A stretch of 64,000 nt of DNA from Pratylenchus scribneri (taxonomy: Eukaryota; Nematoda; Chromadorea; Rhabditida; Pratylenchidae), in NCBI GenBank assembly GCA_030063045.1, contig JAQSEB010000087.1:744001-808000 (forward strand). Direction: 5' to 3'. Numbering within the stretch: position 1 is the first letter of the stretch; the number at the start of each line of letters is the position of its first letter. The notes beneath the pieces were generated by a model. The model saw only the letters and a list, made by a program, of their open reading frames with translations, did not search any database and was not told the origin of the DNA. The position numbers and the translations under genes were made by a program. Below, piece by piece: positions 23,175 through 33,883 of this stretch.

Positions 23175-26100
23175 TCATTTTATTATTTTTATTGAGTGCC
23201 TATCAATTATGCCTTTTCTAACATACCGATCAATTTCATCGCTGAAAAAATTTCCATATTCTTCGTCGTCGCTGTCCGAACATGGGCTCACATAGAGGAC
23301 CTCAAGAATCAGTGAATTGTTTTCCCGCATCTTTTCAGTAAAATTTTTTGGTTAGAATTTTATATTTATATTGGTGCCGATTTCGATTTTTATTTACACT
23401 TATTTAGACAATTTCTGATTTCTGATCATCCTAATAAGGCTTAATTTATGGCTCAATATATTTATTTATTGGGATTAATTTTTCGATATAAGTGATTTGG
23501 GTCTAAGTTATGACCAATTGAAATTTGATTTTTAAACTAAATTTAATATTATTAAAATTTTTTTCCGCTTATTGAGGGGGCGAAATATAATTCTTATTTG
23601 GATTTAAAGAGCATTTGCGATACTCTCCTTTTCCCACTAACTTGTTTATTCAATATTTTCACTGCCTCATTGTGATTCACCGAGCGTAGATCCTTCCCAT
23701 TTATCGATAAAATTGCATCGCCAACAAATAATTGTCCACTCCTTTCGGCCGGTTGATTTTCATGCAATTCGGACAAAATTATTGGCACTCCATGCTCTTT
23801 TCCACCCGTTACGGAAATGCCCAGCCCTTCGCCTGGATTTTTGAACAATTTCACTGTGCGCACTTTGCCCACTCCCCGTCGGTCCAAATCCAATTGAAGA
23901 TGATGATGAAGTTTGTCATTATCCTCTCCGTTTGATTTCATTTTTCCCGGGGGATTTTCGATGCCACTTGAGTAAAGAAGAAATTAATTAGGAAAAAAAT
24001 AAAGAAAATATGGATTGGAATTTTGGCTAATTTAAGTAAATATCTAAGCAATTTTTAAAACTAGAATAAATCTTTTATACAATTAGATTAAGCATTTTCT
24101 GATTAGAATTTGGTATCAAAATGAATGTATCAAAAAATTATTGGTCCGAAAATTATGGCTAAATAACAAAATTGTCTAATTTTGATCTATTTTACAAACT
24201 TTTGGTCACTTTTTATTTTTTTAATCAAATTCTCTAAATTTTTCTTCAGGTCAACCTAATTAGTGCTATAAAAGGCACCAAATTTGTTAAACTAAAATTA
24301 TTGATCAATTGAAAATTTGATTCTTCTTTTAATGGAAATTTGAGGAATAAATTAAATTGCTCACCAACAGGCCTTAACGACCGTTTTATGGCGATTTAAA
24401 TGAATTTCGGATTCCAGTTGATTCCATAAACGATCATGTTCTGGACCTAGTAATAAGATGTATTAATTTTTCTTCAATATTTGAGTGGATTTTAGGTACA
24501 AAAAATCGTAAAAAGATATATTTTTGTGAATTTAGCAAAAATAGATTTGAAACCTCAAAATAGGTAATAAATATTTACCTTTTAGTTATATTTTACAATA
24601 AAATATTTTCGTCCAAAAAATTCAAAATAGGTAAAAAAGATCAAATATATTTATCAAAGAAATGAAATAAAAAAAATTACTTAAGTGATTTTCTCATCAA
24701 ATCTGATACATATATAAATATTTTATAACCTCAAATCCGCTCCCTAATTATCAGAAAACCAACCTCGCATATCACGACCCAACAATTGAATTTGTTGAAT
24801 CCTAAAATTTAGCCAAATTAATTATAAAAAATTTTTAACTATGATGAACCTTCCAGCCAATTCTTTATCCAAATATTTTGCAGCCAAACGGGCACCAAAA
24901 ATTACTCCTTGCATAGAAGCCAAACAATTCCGTAGGCGAACATTCTCTTCATGGAGTAGAGGTAATTCCATTTCCAATTTTGCTCGAGGCATTTTCTTTT
25001 TCTGCGTACTTTTGAATTCTTTTTCCTATGAGGAATAAAAAATTAAAAAATATTTAATTTAATCAAAATACGAAATTTAAATATCCAAAAATAACAAAAA
25101 AAAATACAAAAAAAAAAAATTCTAAGGCAATTCTTGTATGCCATACATGAATATGCCTTTATTTGTCATCATGAATATTTGGCCATTTTGGTAAGGAAGG
25201 GGCAATGCCAACATTTGCTAAACGTGTGATCTATCCCCAATAGTAAAAATTGACATTGGACCTACCAAGATTGCCAAAAATTGTGGGAGGGCAAATATGC
25301 TTAACGCATTCTTTCTTATAAAATTAAATAACTTTTTTAATATCCGGGAACAGATTTTATTCATTTCCAAAGTCAACTATATTACCCTCAACTTTCGTCA
25401 AAAGATTTTAAAAAAATCTCAAAAATAATTCTCCAAATCTGGTAATTACTATGTAAGTAACTAAAATTCTTTTCTGAATTAAATTAAAAATTTTTAGAAA
25501 ATTTCATTTTTCCATAAATTTTCATTTAAATTATGCACAATTCTACCAATTTCTTTTTGATAATGTCCGATTCATGCGGTGCTGTTTTTGAATGCAATTG
25601 GCATGTTAGGGAATGAACTCTGTACAACAATGTTTGCGATTGTTCTTCCATGATTGAATTTGTTGCTAATGCTTCAATAAGCTTTTCATTCGATTCCGTA
25701 AGTTCTTTCTTTAAAAAATTAATTTAAAAGAAATATAAATTAATTTTTCAGCAATTTTGCCTGCAAATCGGAATTCCGTTGATCCATCATTTGTGCCGTG
25801 TGCGCAAATGATGCAAATATTCGGCTTATGTCAGTCAATTTACGACGAAATTCCAAAATAGATTCTGTCTGAATAAGTAAAAAAAATATAAAATTATTAT
25901 TATTAATGAAGTCTATTTTCGAAAATAGATATTTTTTTAATAATGGGGCCTTTCTTTTGGTCAGAGCTCAAAAAGAAATTAAAAAATTTGGAACAAATTT
26001 GGAAAGATTATATTCAATTCGAAATCTCTGCTGATTTTCCACTCTCTAAAATTGCTAAATTAATTTTTCAAAAATTTAAATCAACATATAAAATTAACGA

Positions 26101-26864
26101 TTTTATTAAAATTCGGATTAGTTATTTTTATTTCAAAAAATAAATTTTTTAAAATTTTATTTCTTTTTTAATATATAACCAAATCCGATTTAATAACATT
26201 CATAAATATAAAAAAAAATTGTAAATCTTAATTTTTTTTTATTAAGTAAACTTCCGGCATTTAAATTTTTATTCACTGAAAAAGTCTTCTCCATTATACT
26301 TATATTGAATTTAATAATCAAGGAAACAAACTATTAAAACATTATAATTTTTCGACACCTTATATTTTATTACCGTTTTGCCTCTTTTAAAAGCTCCTCC
26401 CTCTATTAATTCCCCTCTCGAGTCTCGACTTTGAGGAATCATAGCTCCTTGCAGGGTGAACTTTAAAAATATTTTATTGCATTTTCTTAGTTCCCTAAAG
26501 CTCTACAAAATCCGCTATAATTCGTTCAAAAATGTCATAGATTAGATTAATGAGTTTGACACGAAAATTTCCCAATTTTTAAAGGGTTGAAAAATAATTC
26601 CCCTCGGCGTTTTAAAAGGTAATACGGTACTTATGAGAAATAATATTAAAATTGCCGGAAAAAATATAATTATGTCACCTGTTGATGAGAGCACAACATT
26701 TCGCCCAAACAATTATCCAAATCACAAAATGTTTTGTCAAAATCGCGTTCCAACAATTCCAACCAATCCAATGTGGGAACATTGCTATGGAATGTTGATG
26801 CGGTTTTTGATGATGATTTCTTTTTTGATGACATTGTTTTTGGTGAATAGCCGTTCGATTTCAT
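23175..26864 (-). CDS. gopc-1: Golgi-associated PDZ and coiled-coil protein (GOPC/PIST orthologue)
   Basis: Eight exons, right to left: 26679-26864, 25761-25868, 25547-25708, 24850-25025, 24764-24801, 24365-24446, 23642-23966, 23175-23330. All phases agree; 410 residues. GOPC binds Golgi small GTPase/syntaxin partners through its coiled coil and membrane-protein tails through its PDZ domain, controlling their sorting. Landmarks: [20 protein letters not shown] near the N-terminus, coiled coil in exons 2-4, then [37 protein letters not shown] and the PDZ (carboxylate loop GLGIS, then GGKEHGVP). The PDZ is completed in the last exon by [10 protein letters not shown], followed by acidic DSDDEEYG as in GOPC. 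Intron 2 appears to use a GC donor. The start ATG follows a TTTCATAG acceptor-like site, consistent with leader trans-splicing. Confidence 0.93.
25150..25320. repeat. GGCCATTTTGGTAA repeat family, copy 1
   Basis: Contains TTGGCCATTTTGGTAAGG, AATGCCAACATTTGC and ACCAAGATTGCCAAAA, with the second half inverse to the first. Related copies are at 27785-27960, 31045-31165 and 31975-32110. It lies in intron 3 of gopc-1. Confidence 0.6.
26390..26620. repeat. Dispersed repeat, copy A
   Basis: Shares an extended block with 47575-47815: TTTAAAAATATTTTAT-GCATTTTC, then CCTAAAGCTCTA, CGTTATAAT-like and ATTCAAAA motifs in the same order. Non-coding. Confidence 0.55.
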
Positions 26865-27784
26865 TTTTTCTGGATCTATGAAATATTTTTAAAAAATTAA
26901 AAAAGCAAAAAAAGAATAATTTCTCATAAATTTTCATATTGTAAAATTGTCAATTTTTTTCATGCCATAAAATAAAATTCTATTATAGGAATATATTAAA
27001 ACGGGTGTCGAAATTTGTGTCCCTCAAATTTCGCGACCCTTACTAATAAAAACGATAATAGAATAAAATTTAGGGCTGAAAATTTAATAAAGTTATAGAG
27101 GATTGTCTTGGGCTATAATTTTCATTTTTTATTAATTAGGGCCACAAATTCGGTTAATCAATTAGAATTAGGTTTAATTTCCTTGTGGTTGCGGGTTTAG
27201 GTCTATTGTCGGAGAGAATGTGAAAAAATATAATCTCAAAAATTAACATTTTTTCCGCATTAAAATATAGGTAAATTTTAATTAAATTCAATGATTTTTA
27301 TTAAAAAATTAATTTTAAGAAAAAAAAAAATATTTTTTTTTTCCATCTTCCACGAATAGGAATTTATGGCTCTAGCTTCTTTTAAGTTATCTTATCATCC
27401 TTTAATATATTCTGCTATATATTTTGTGCCTTGGCCCATTTTAAAAGCCCCCCATTTCCTCCATTACTAATCCACCGTCACTTATTGGAATAAATAAATA
27501 AGAAGTAAAAACTAAAAACCCATCATTCCACAGGCTCTTCTCATTCGCTTAAAGTCACTAAAAAGTAGGCTTAAATGGTGCCAATTCCCACAAAAAAGCA
27601 AAGAAGGGATTTTGTGGAATTACTTTTTCCCTATTTTTGAGTAAAATTGAAGATGATGAACCGCTGAAGAATTTATGAATTTTGTGCAACAATTGTCAAA
27701 ATTTCCTACTTTCCAAAATGTTTCAAAAATAAAAGAATAATTTTTGGTACTAAACAGGAATATGACATTACATATTATCTTATT

Positions 27785-27960
27785 TGTCAGTGCATTTAAG
27801 GCCATTTTGGTAAAGGGGGAATGCGTAAATTTGCCAAATGTTTTACCAATCCCCAATGGTAAATGTTGGCATTGTAGCTATCAAGATTGACCATAAATGT
27901 ATTGGACAAAATTGGGGAAAATTTATGCTTAGAAATTCTTAAATAATTCAAAAATTTGAG
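27785..27960. repeat. GGCCATTTTGGTAA repeat family, copy 2
   Basis: Contains GGCCATTTTGGTAAAG, CCAAATGTTTTACCAATCC and a second inverse half ending near ATCAAGATTGACCATAAAT. Confidence 0.6.
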
Positions 27961-28015
27961 ATTTATAGTACCCCTAATCGGTACAAAGGTTAGTTCGGGG
28001 CGAGAGTGGGCCTGC

Positions 28016-28408
28016 CTAAGCACTCGCCCCAGGCCTTCGCCGAGAGCCTAAGCCCCCCAGTGGCCCAAGAATGGGGATTGGGATTTGACTTGACTTGACT
28101 CTAGTAAATATATTTATCTGTTGTGCTGAAAAATGTGACAACAGAGAACGTCGTAAATCTCTTGGGTACGGGAAAGTGCGCAGCAGAAAAAGTGAACATT
28201 TGATGGGGAATTGGGCTGGTTTAAAAAGGCAGATTTGGGCAATGTTGATTGATAGAGCGTGACGGGCGATTAGGCAAAAAGTGGGGGTACAGTAGGATGA
28301 ATAGGAAGAGCCCTTCGGCATATTATTAACTTGACAGAGACAATGTGTTATAAGAACAAGAATGGCATAAATTGTGGACAAAATTAAATCAAAAATCGTA
28401 ATTCGCAT
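28016..28408 (-). CDS. Possible secreted protein ORF
   Basis: A 130-codon frame with an ATG at 28408. The first 26 residues form a plausible signal peptide (LILSTIYAILVLITHCLC). The rest has scattered Cys and basic residues and runs into GC-rich repeat-like sequence at its 3' end, so the true C-terminus is doubtful. No family recognised. Confidence 0.25.
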   Translation of the reverse strand: MRITIFDLILSTIYAILVLITHCLCQVNNMPKGSSYSSYCTPTFCLIARHALSINIAQICLFKPAQFPIKCSLFLLRTFPYPRDLRRSLLSHFSAQQINIFTRVKSSQIPIPILGPLGGLGSRRRPGASA

Positions 28409-28635
28409 TCCTAATTGATTAATTATTAAATTTTTAAATGCTTTTTATTGAATTATTTTAGATTTTTTGAAATTTTAGTCCATCTAAACAACTTAAGTTT
28501 CCAAGTTACTGGTTTTATTAAAAATATCCCGACTAAATGACAATTGCAACCAATACCCATAAAAGAAGAAGCAAAGAAGATTTTTGTGGAATTGGTTTTT
28601 CATTTTGTTGAGTAAAAGGACACACCCAACATGAC

Positions 28636-28851
28636 TCAAGGAAACGGCCAACCATTGGGAGGAAATCCGCAAAAATGTGGGGTGGTGTTGGGATATGTCA
28701 ATGGAGGGAATGGAAATGGTGGGACAGACAAATATGTGGGAGGGTATTGAAAAAATTTTGGCCAATATGGAATAAATGTGGAAGAAGACGCATCCTTTTT
28801 GTGAGGCCATTGGTGCCAAAAGATGACAATGGGGGAAAAGACAATGGGCAC
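28636..28851 (-). CDS. Possible Pro-rich exon
   Basis: On the minus strand a frame encodes a strikingly Pro/aromatic-rich segment (PPTYLSVPPFPFPPLTYP, then FCGFPPNGWPFP and a stop). On the plus strand the same DNA opens a Gly-rich frame starting at an ATG near 28631 (NGGNGNGGTDKYVGGY, then a stop). Either could be a structural-protein exon; the strand is undecided. Confidence 0.25.
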   Translation of the reverse strand: MPIVFSPIVIFWHQWPHKKDASSSTFIPYWPKFFQYPPTYLSVPPFPFPPLTYPNTTPHFCGFPPNGWPFP

Positions 28852-29331
28852 ATTTAGGAAGAGCTTCTTCCCTTTTTCTCACATCCTATTTGTTAAATTC
28901 TTCTAGTAAATTTATCCAAAAATCTCCAATCCATAGTTGTTTATTTTATGCTTAAAAGGGAAAATCCAAAGAAGACAAATCGAAGGAAATTATTTTGATT
29001 ATGTTATTGAAGCCAATTTGATTAAAAATGGTGGTTGAGTTAATTATATGATATTTAATTTAATTTATTAATGAAATGATAAGTAAATATAATTTTTAAT
29101 CCCATTCCCATCAAGATCATATGAAGTGACATTGTTTTAAGGACATCACAGATATTTAAAAAAAATGACTGAAGAATGAGTGAATCAATCACATTTTGAT
29201 AATTATTAATACAAAAATTTCGAAGAATTATACTATATCTATTCACATTATTTATAATAAACCACCGGAAATATAAATATAATATTTAAAATCTGTGAAA
29301 ATCATAAATGCGACTTTTAATAAAAGATTTG

Positions 29332-31949
29332 TCATGCAAATCGAGTGTTGTCCTCACTGAATGTAATGTATTGCTTCTGTTGGGCCCAGTATAATTTTTC
29401 CTTTTCTTTATCGCCGCTTTTTACTTCTTCCAATTCCAAATTTGGCAGTATTGTTGGGGATGGAGATATGAAAAATTCAATTTCTTCATTTTCTTCCGCA
29501 ATGCGTTCAGCTGTAAATTAATTAAAAATGTATTAATTATTTTTAGAATTTTTAATTTGTGATTACGATTTTTAACGTCAATTTATTTTTGTCGAATATT
29601 ACATATGTTTTTTAGCTTATAATTTAAATAATCGAAGCATTTCTTAAATTTCTAAAATGAAATTTAAAAACTCATTCCCACCTAAAAGACCTAAAACCAT
29701 TCTATCGTTTAAACCAAAACATAAAAAATTAATAAAATTAAAATCAAAATTTATGACTAACCTCGACGCATTATTAGGAAAATCAAATAGCCTTGCGCCT
29801 CCTCCTCCTCAGTGCTTATTTCTTTGACCAAAAATACCTAAAATGTAGGAATAATTTTTAAAATTAAATTTAAAACATTTTTTTAGTTTGGGTTATTCGA
29901 AAATTCTAAAAATTTAATTAGAATATAAAATAATATTAATTTAATTAAATTAGTACATAAAAGTTTATTTCTAAAATTATTTCGTTTACCTCTTTCGTAT
30001 TTGCGTTTTTTAATGGTTCATCTTGATGGAATGCTTGACGGAAAAGGGCAAATTGAGTTGGAATCGAAATTTTTATGATTAATTTTATGGTGAAAACACA
30101 TTGTTCTGTGCCGTTCAAAAATTTCTGAAATGCGATATATAAATTTTAATTAAAGAATTTGGAAAAATACTTTTTCTTATTTTTAAAATTTAATTATAAA
30201 AAATGTAATAAATATTTTTTACTTTCAATTTTTGGTACTTTTCGGTTATGGGCCACCCCAACCAATTTCGATTTCGAGTTCTGATCCAAGGGGGGGGGGG
30301 GGGGGACCCTTTATTTTTCAATTTTATATTTCACATAAGTAACCTAAATAATATGATATGCAAAAAATAAGCACAGATTCGTGATGAGCATTGCACTCGA
30401 AATGCCAAAATTACTTCTAGGATGTTCGGAATTTTTAATTTGGGTGGCCCATAATCGAAAATACCCAATTTTTTATAATCTAATTATAGACTCTTTTAAT
30501 TCCCACTAGGACTAGGATTAAGACAAATTCGATTTTTTAAATTTTTTAGTCATTTTATAATTTTTAAAATTTCTTGGCCAATTTTTCGCTAGAATAAAAA
30601 AGAAAATTTTTTGAAAATAATTATTAAAAAATCAAAAATTATATTTTTAAAAATTTAAATTTTTTAATTATTTGATTGTCAAAACCTTTGTAAACAATTC
30701 AAGGAAATAATCAATATCGCCTTTGTTCCCTGCGGTTGCTGACCAATAGCCATATGGATTTGCTTTGATAATCAACTTTTTTCCTCCGGTCTCTTTAATT
30801 TTCGGTGATTGTTGATGAATACAATTGACCAAAAAATCAAGTTCATAGGGCCAATAGGTTGGCTCAGTTTCCTCAATCGCGTTTTGTCCTTGCCAGGCTT
30901 AAAAATATTTTTTGGTTAAAATATAATGCAACAAATATTTTTTCTAATCTAATTTTGTATGTTAAACATGAATATATTAGGTAACCCCTAATCGTGATGA
31001 CCTATAAGGGGGCAATAAGAAATGATTATTTAACAATTCAGTGCAAATTTGGCCATTTTGATAAAGGAGAATGCCAACATTTACCAAATGTGTAATCTAT
31101 CCCAATGGTAATTTTTATTGTTGGGCTTACCAAGATTGCCATAAATAAATAAATATTTTGGTCAAAATTGAGTTCAAATTCATGTATAATAATTAATTAA
31201 TTATTAGTTAAAATTAGAGATCGGTCAAGGTAACCGAGCGAGATCTTGGACTTAGAATCTCGGAAATTCTCGGCGATCACTCTCGGTTTCGGAAAATCTC
31301 GCTAAAATACAACCATGATCTCGCCGAAATTCGAGAATTTCCAAAGTCGAAAAAATGGAAAAAAAGAAAAAAGACAAAATAAGAAAAAAGTTCAATAATT
31401 TATAAAAAAAAAATGAAAAATCGTTCTTAAAAAGCCTTATTTTTCCCGGGTAGACCCAGCGAGATCTCAGTCCGAAAATTTCGTTAATTTTCGGTCTTGC
31501 TCCACTTTCGATTTTCCAAATAAAATATCGGGTGAGATCTCGACTCAGAATCTCGATTGACTCTCGGACCGAGATTTCGAAAATCTCAACAAGATCTCGT
31601 CTCGGTCTAATCTCTAGTTAAAAAGTGAACAAAAATTTTAAAATATTTCCTTTGAAATGTTTTGTAAGTTACCTCCTCCCATCATGCTATAGCTCATGCC
31701 AGATTGCGCCCACATTTCTTCTGGAGCGACCATTTTGAGCGTCACACAAAGTTGGCCAATATTTTTGATAAATTCCAAATCGGGAACAATTTCTGGGATT
31801 GCATAGTTCCAAATGTCCAATTCCATTTCCACTTCAGAACATTTGCAAAGAACATTGAAGAGAATTGCAGTGGATGGCATGAAAAGAATGTCACCAAAAC
31901 CCGAGAGTGATACATCCAATCGCACAATTTTTAAACTGAATTTTTCCAT
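29332..31949 (-). CDS. C-terminal part of an F-box-type gene, or a separate gene
   Basis: Five exons, right to left: 31673-31949, 30686-30897, 29990-30124, 29762-29837, 29332-29510; all phases agree, 292 residues from the ATG at 31949. No named domain is visible. The sequence alternates hydrophobic strands and ends in a Glu/Lys-rich tail (STEEEEAQ, EENEEIEFF, ITFSEDNTRFA). The strand and spacing suggest it continues the F-box exons at 32769-33883. However, the upstream exon ends at phase 0, and no AG acceptor was found that would enter this first exon in frame. It is therefore either a separate gene starting at 31949, or the junction uses an unseen small exon. Three MITE or repeat copies sit in its introns or flank. 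Confidence 0.6.
30234..30465. mobile_element. MITE with GGTAYTTTTC ends, short copy
   Basis: Ends GGTACTTTTCGGTTATGGGC and the complement of GGTATTTTCGATTATGGGC. Contains a run of 16 G near 30290. Same family as 4533-5807. Lies in an intron of the minus-strand gene. Confidence 0.65.
31045..31165. repeat. GGCCATTTTGGTAA repeat family, copy 3
   Basis: Contains TTGGCCATTTTGATAAAG, AATGCCAACATTTACC and ACCAAGATTGCCATAAAT. Intronic. Confidence 0.6.
31215..31616. mobile_element. hAT-type MITE, 402 bp
   Basis: Flanked by GTTAAAAT (31207-31214) and GTTAAAAA (31617-31624), a 7-of-8 match. Ends TAGAGATCGG and the complement of TAGAGATTAG. The interior is dominated by repeated TCTCGG/CCGAGA motifs in both orientations. 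Non-coding. Confidence 0.75.
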
Positions 31950-31974
31950 TTTAATTACGAAATTAATTTGGAAC

Positions 31975-32110
31975 GTTAAACACGAATTTGGCCTCCAATT
32001 TGTCCACTACAATTTTGGCCAATTTTGGTAAGCCCAATGCCAACAATTATTACCTTTGTGGGATAGGTCACATCTGGCAAATATTGACATTGTCCCTTAC
32101 CAAAATGGCC
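31975..32110. repeat. GGCCATTTTGGTAA repeat family, copy 4
   Basis: Contains TTGGCCAATTTTGGTAAG, AATGCCAACAATTATTACC and CTTACCAAAATGGCCAAAT; the two halves are inverse. It lies immediately upstream of the ATG at 31949. Confidence 0.6.
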
Positions 32111-32151
32111 AAATATGTGTTTTGCGGGTATTATTTATTATCAGACAAAAC

Positions 32152-32447
32152 TAGGGTTGGCAGATTTTTTTTCAAAAAAAAGTACATTGGCCTTGAAAAA
32201 AAAAGATTTTGGTGTCAAAAAAGAGATTTTCGTTTTAAGCTAATATAAATTAATTACAATTTTTTATTATGTTTTTTTTTATCATAAATGAACAACCGAT
32301 GTTCATCTAGAACTTAGATCACTTTTTTTTGAAAAGAAATTTTTATAATTTTTCGAGCCACAAACAAAAATTTAAGCCAAAAATAGCTGCGCAGCGAAAA
32401 AGTCAAAAAAAGTACAAATCTTTTAAAAAAGTACACTGGCAACTCTG
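32152..32447. mobile_element. hAT-type MITE, 296 bp
   Basis: Target duplication GACAAAAC (32144-32151) against GGCAAAAC (32448-32455), 7 of 8. Ends TAGGGTTGGCAG and the complement of CAGAGTTGCCAG. Near both ends the motif AAAAAAGTACA recurs. Non-coding. Confidence 0.65.
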
Positions 32448-32768
32448 GGCAAAACTGATTATCCACATACTTTTTTGGCGAAAAAGCAGAGCACCAAACC
32501 CTATCCCTAGCCCTAATCTACTCATGCCGGTATTATCCTAACCCGAATCTAGCCTTAGCTTTTCATTTTGTGACATTTTCCTAATAAGTCATAATCAATA
32601 TTGCCTGTCAATCCGTTTTGCCCGTGATATAAGCGACTGACAAATAAGGTCTAATTCGTGAATAGTATTAAAAATTATCCAAAAAAATAAATTTTTAAGA
32701 ATTTTAATAAAAATTTTTAATATTATTTTCAAATATTTCTAATATTTTTTATAAATTAAAAGATTCAC

Positions 32769-33883
32769 AAACTCCATTTGGATTGTCATTTGTGGGAGTT
32801 TAGATGAGATGGCAATGAAAAAGTCAATAATTGCTTGGTCAATATCCGTCCAATTATAAAAATGGAAAAAGTTGATTTTGGTGAGGCCGAGAATATTTTT
32901 GGGTGGAGGCACTGTCGGGATTTCCAAATTCTATAAATGGTTTTGAATTGTTAATTCTTTTTTGCCAAATATAATTTTACATTAAAATTAAGGGAATAAA
33001 ATGCAGAAAAAAAACATTGAAAATGTCGAAAAATTTATAACGGTTTAGTGGTTTGTCCAAAATTCACAAACCATATAGCATTGAATAGAGCTCGTTAAGG
33101 CGCATAGAATGATATATAATTTGTGATGATTTAATTGTTTTGAACCAAAACACATAAAATGGTTTGAATGGTTTAATACCTTAAATTTTTTATCAAACCA
33201 CGACAATATATATACGAATCGACTCGTCTGAGATCTATCGAATGGGTATAAGTTTTGGGGGTCTAGGACAAATAACTAAACCAGTATAAACTTTTCTGCA
33301 ATTTCAATGTTTTTTTTCTGCAAATTAAATATCATCCTTTCCGGAATTTCAAAATTTCCGAACCCGGTTCCGGGTTTTTTACCCGGGCCCGGCAAAAAAG
33401 AGCCGGTTTTGACCGGTTTTCGGAAAATTACCAAAAAATTGCCGGTCCGGCTTCCGGGCCCGGTAGCGTTTTAAAATGTGCCGGGTTCCGGGCTCAAAAA
33501 AAATTGCCCAAAAATCGCCGGGTTTTGCCCGGACCGGCGCCGGACTCTATTATTTATTAAAAATTCCAATTTATCTGGTAAACCTTATGAACAATATTTA
33601 TGACAGCGCCAGCTTCTGCAATGTTCACCTCCTTGTCCTCATACATAATGAAACGTCCAATGCCAATTTTATCGCCATCATAGTCCTTCATTTCTGGTCC
33701 TGATGAATCCGGACAAATCCAAAGTTCGCGGACAAAATGTTCGCCCCGAGTGAACATTCCATATTGAGCTTTTTCATTCAAATATTTGCTGGCCAAACTC
33801 ACACCTTGGCCAAGTTCTTTTCGGGTGATGAAATCGAAAACATCAAGGAGGATGTCTTCACCAAGGATTGTCAAAAGATACAT
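32769..33883 (-). CDS. F-box protein, N-terminal exons
   Basis: Two exons (33584-33883 and 32769-32930) join at phase 0, giving 154 residues before the next junction. The ATG at 33883 follows TTCAATTCCCAG-G, an acceptor-like site suited to leader trans-splicing. Residues 5-35 (TILGEDILLDVFDFITRKEL...LASKYLN) fit an F-box: the E-x-L-x-x-hhx-Fhx-R-x-x-L pattern with a final N. F-box proteins recruit substrates to SCF ubiquitin ligases. The rest has no recognised substrate domain. The intron between the exons holds two MITEs. See 29332-31949 for the probable 3' part. Confidence 0.65.
33002..33322. mobile_element. Foldback MITE with TGCAGAAAAAAAACATTG ends
   Basis: The first 19 bp are perfectly repeated in inverse at the right end (33301-33322), and similarity of the arms continues for about 140 bp (GGTTTAGT, CCATTCGATAGATCTC-like). 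The arms carry GCGCATAGAATGATATATAAT, a variant of a core shared with other foldback elements. Located in the intron of the F-box gene. Confidence 0.75.
33339..33548. mobile_element. CCGG-rich palindromic MITE, copy 2 (inverted)
   Basis: Opposite-orientation copy of 2513-2742, sharing GCCGGACTCT at one end and long internal blocks (CGCCGGGTTTTGCC, CCGGTTTTCGGAAAATTAC). Its right end abuts the first F-box exon, leaving only about 35 bp of original intron on that side. Confidence 0.75.

Larger units (their letters stand above)
26900..29331. other. Interval with weak ORFs and duplicated segments
   Basis: No confident gene. Two segments, near 27590-27640 and 28560-28610, share CAAAGAAG-ATTTTGTGGAATT. 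Weak candidate ORFs are listed separately at 28016-28408 and 28636-28851. Confidence 0.4.
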
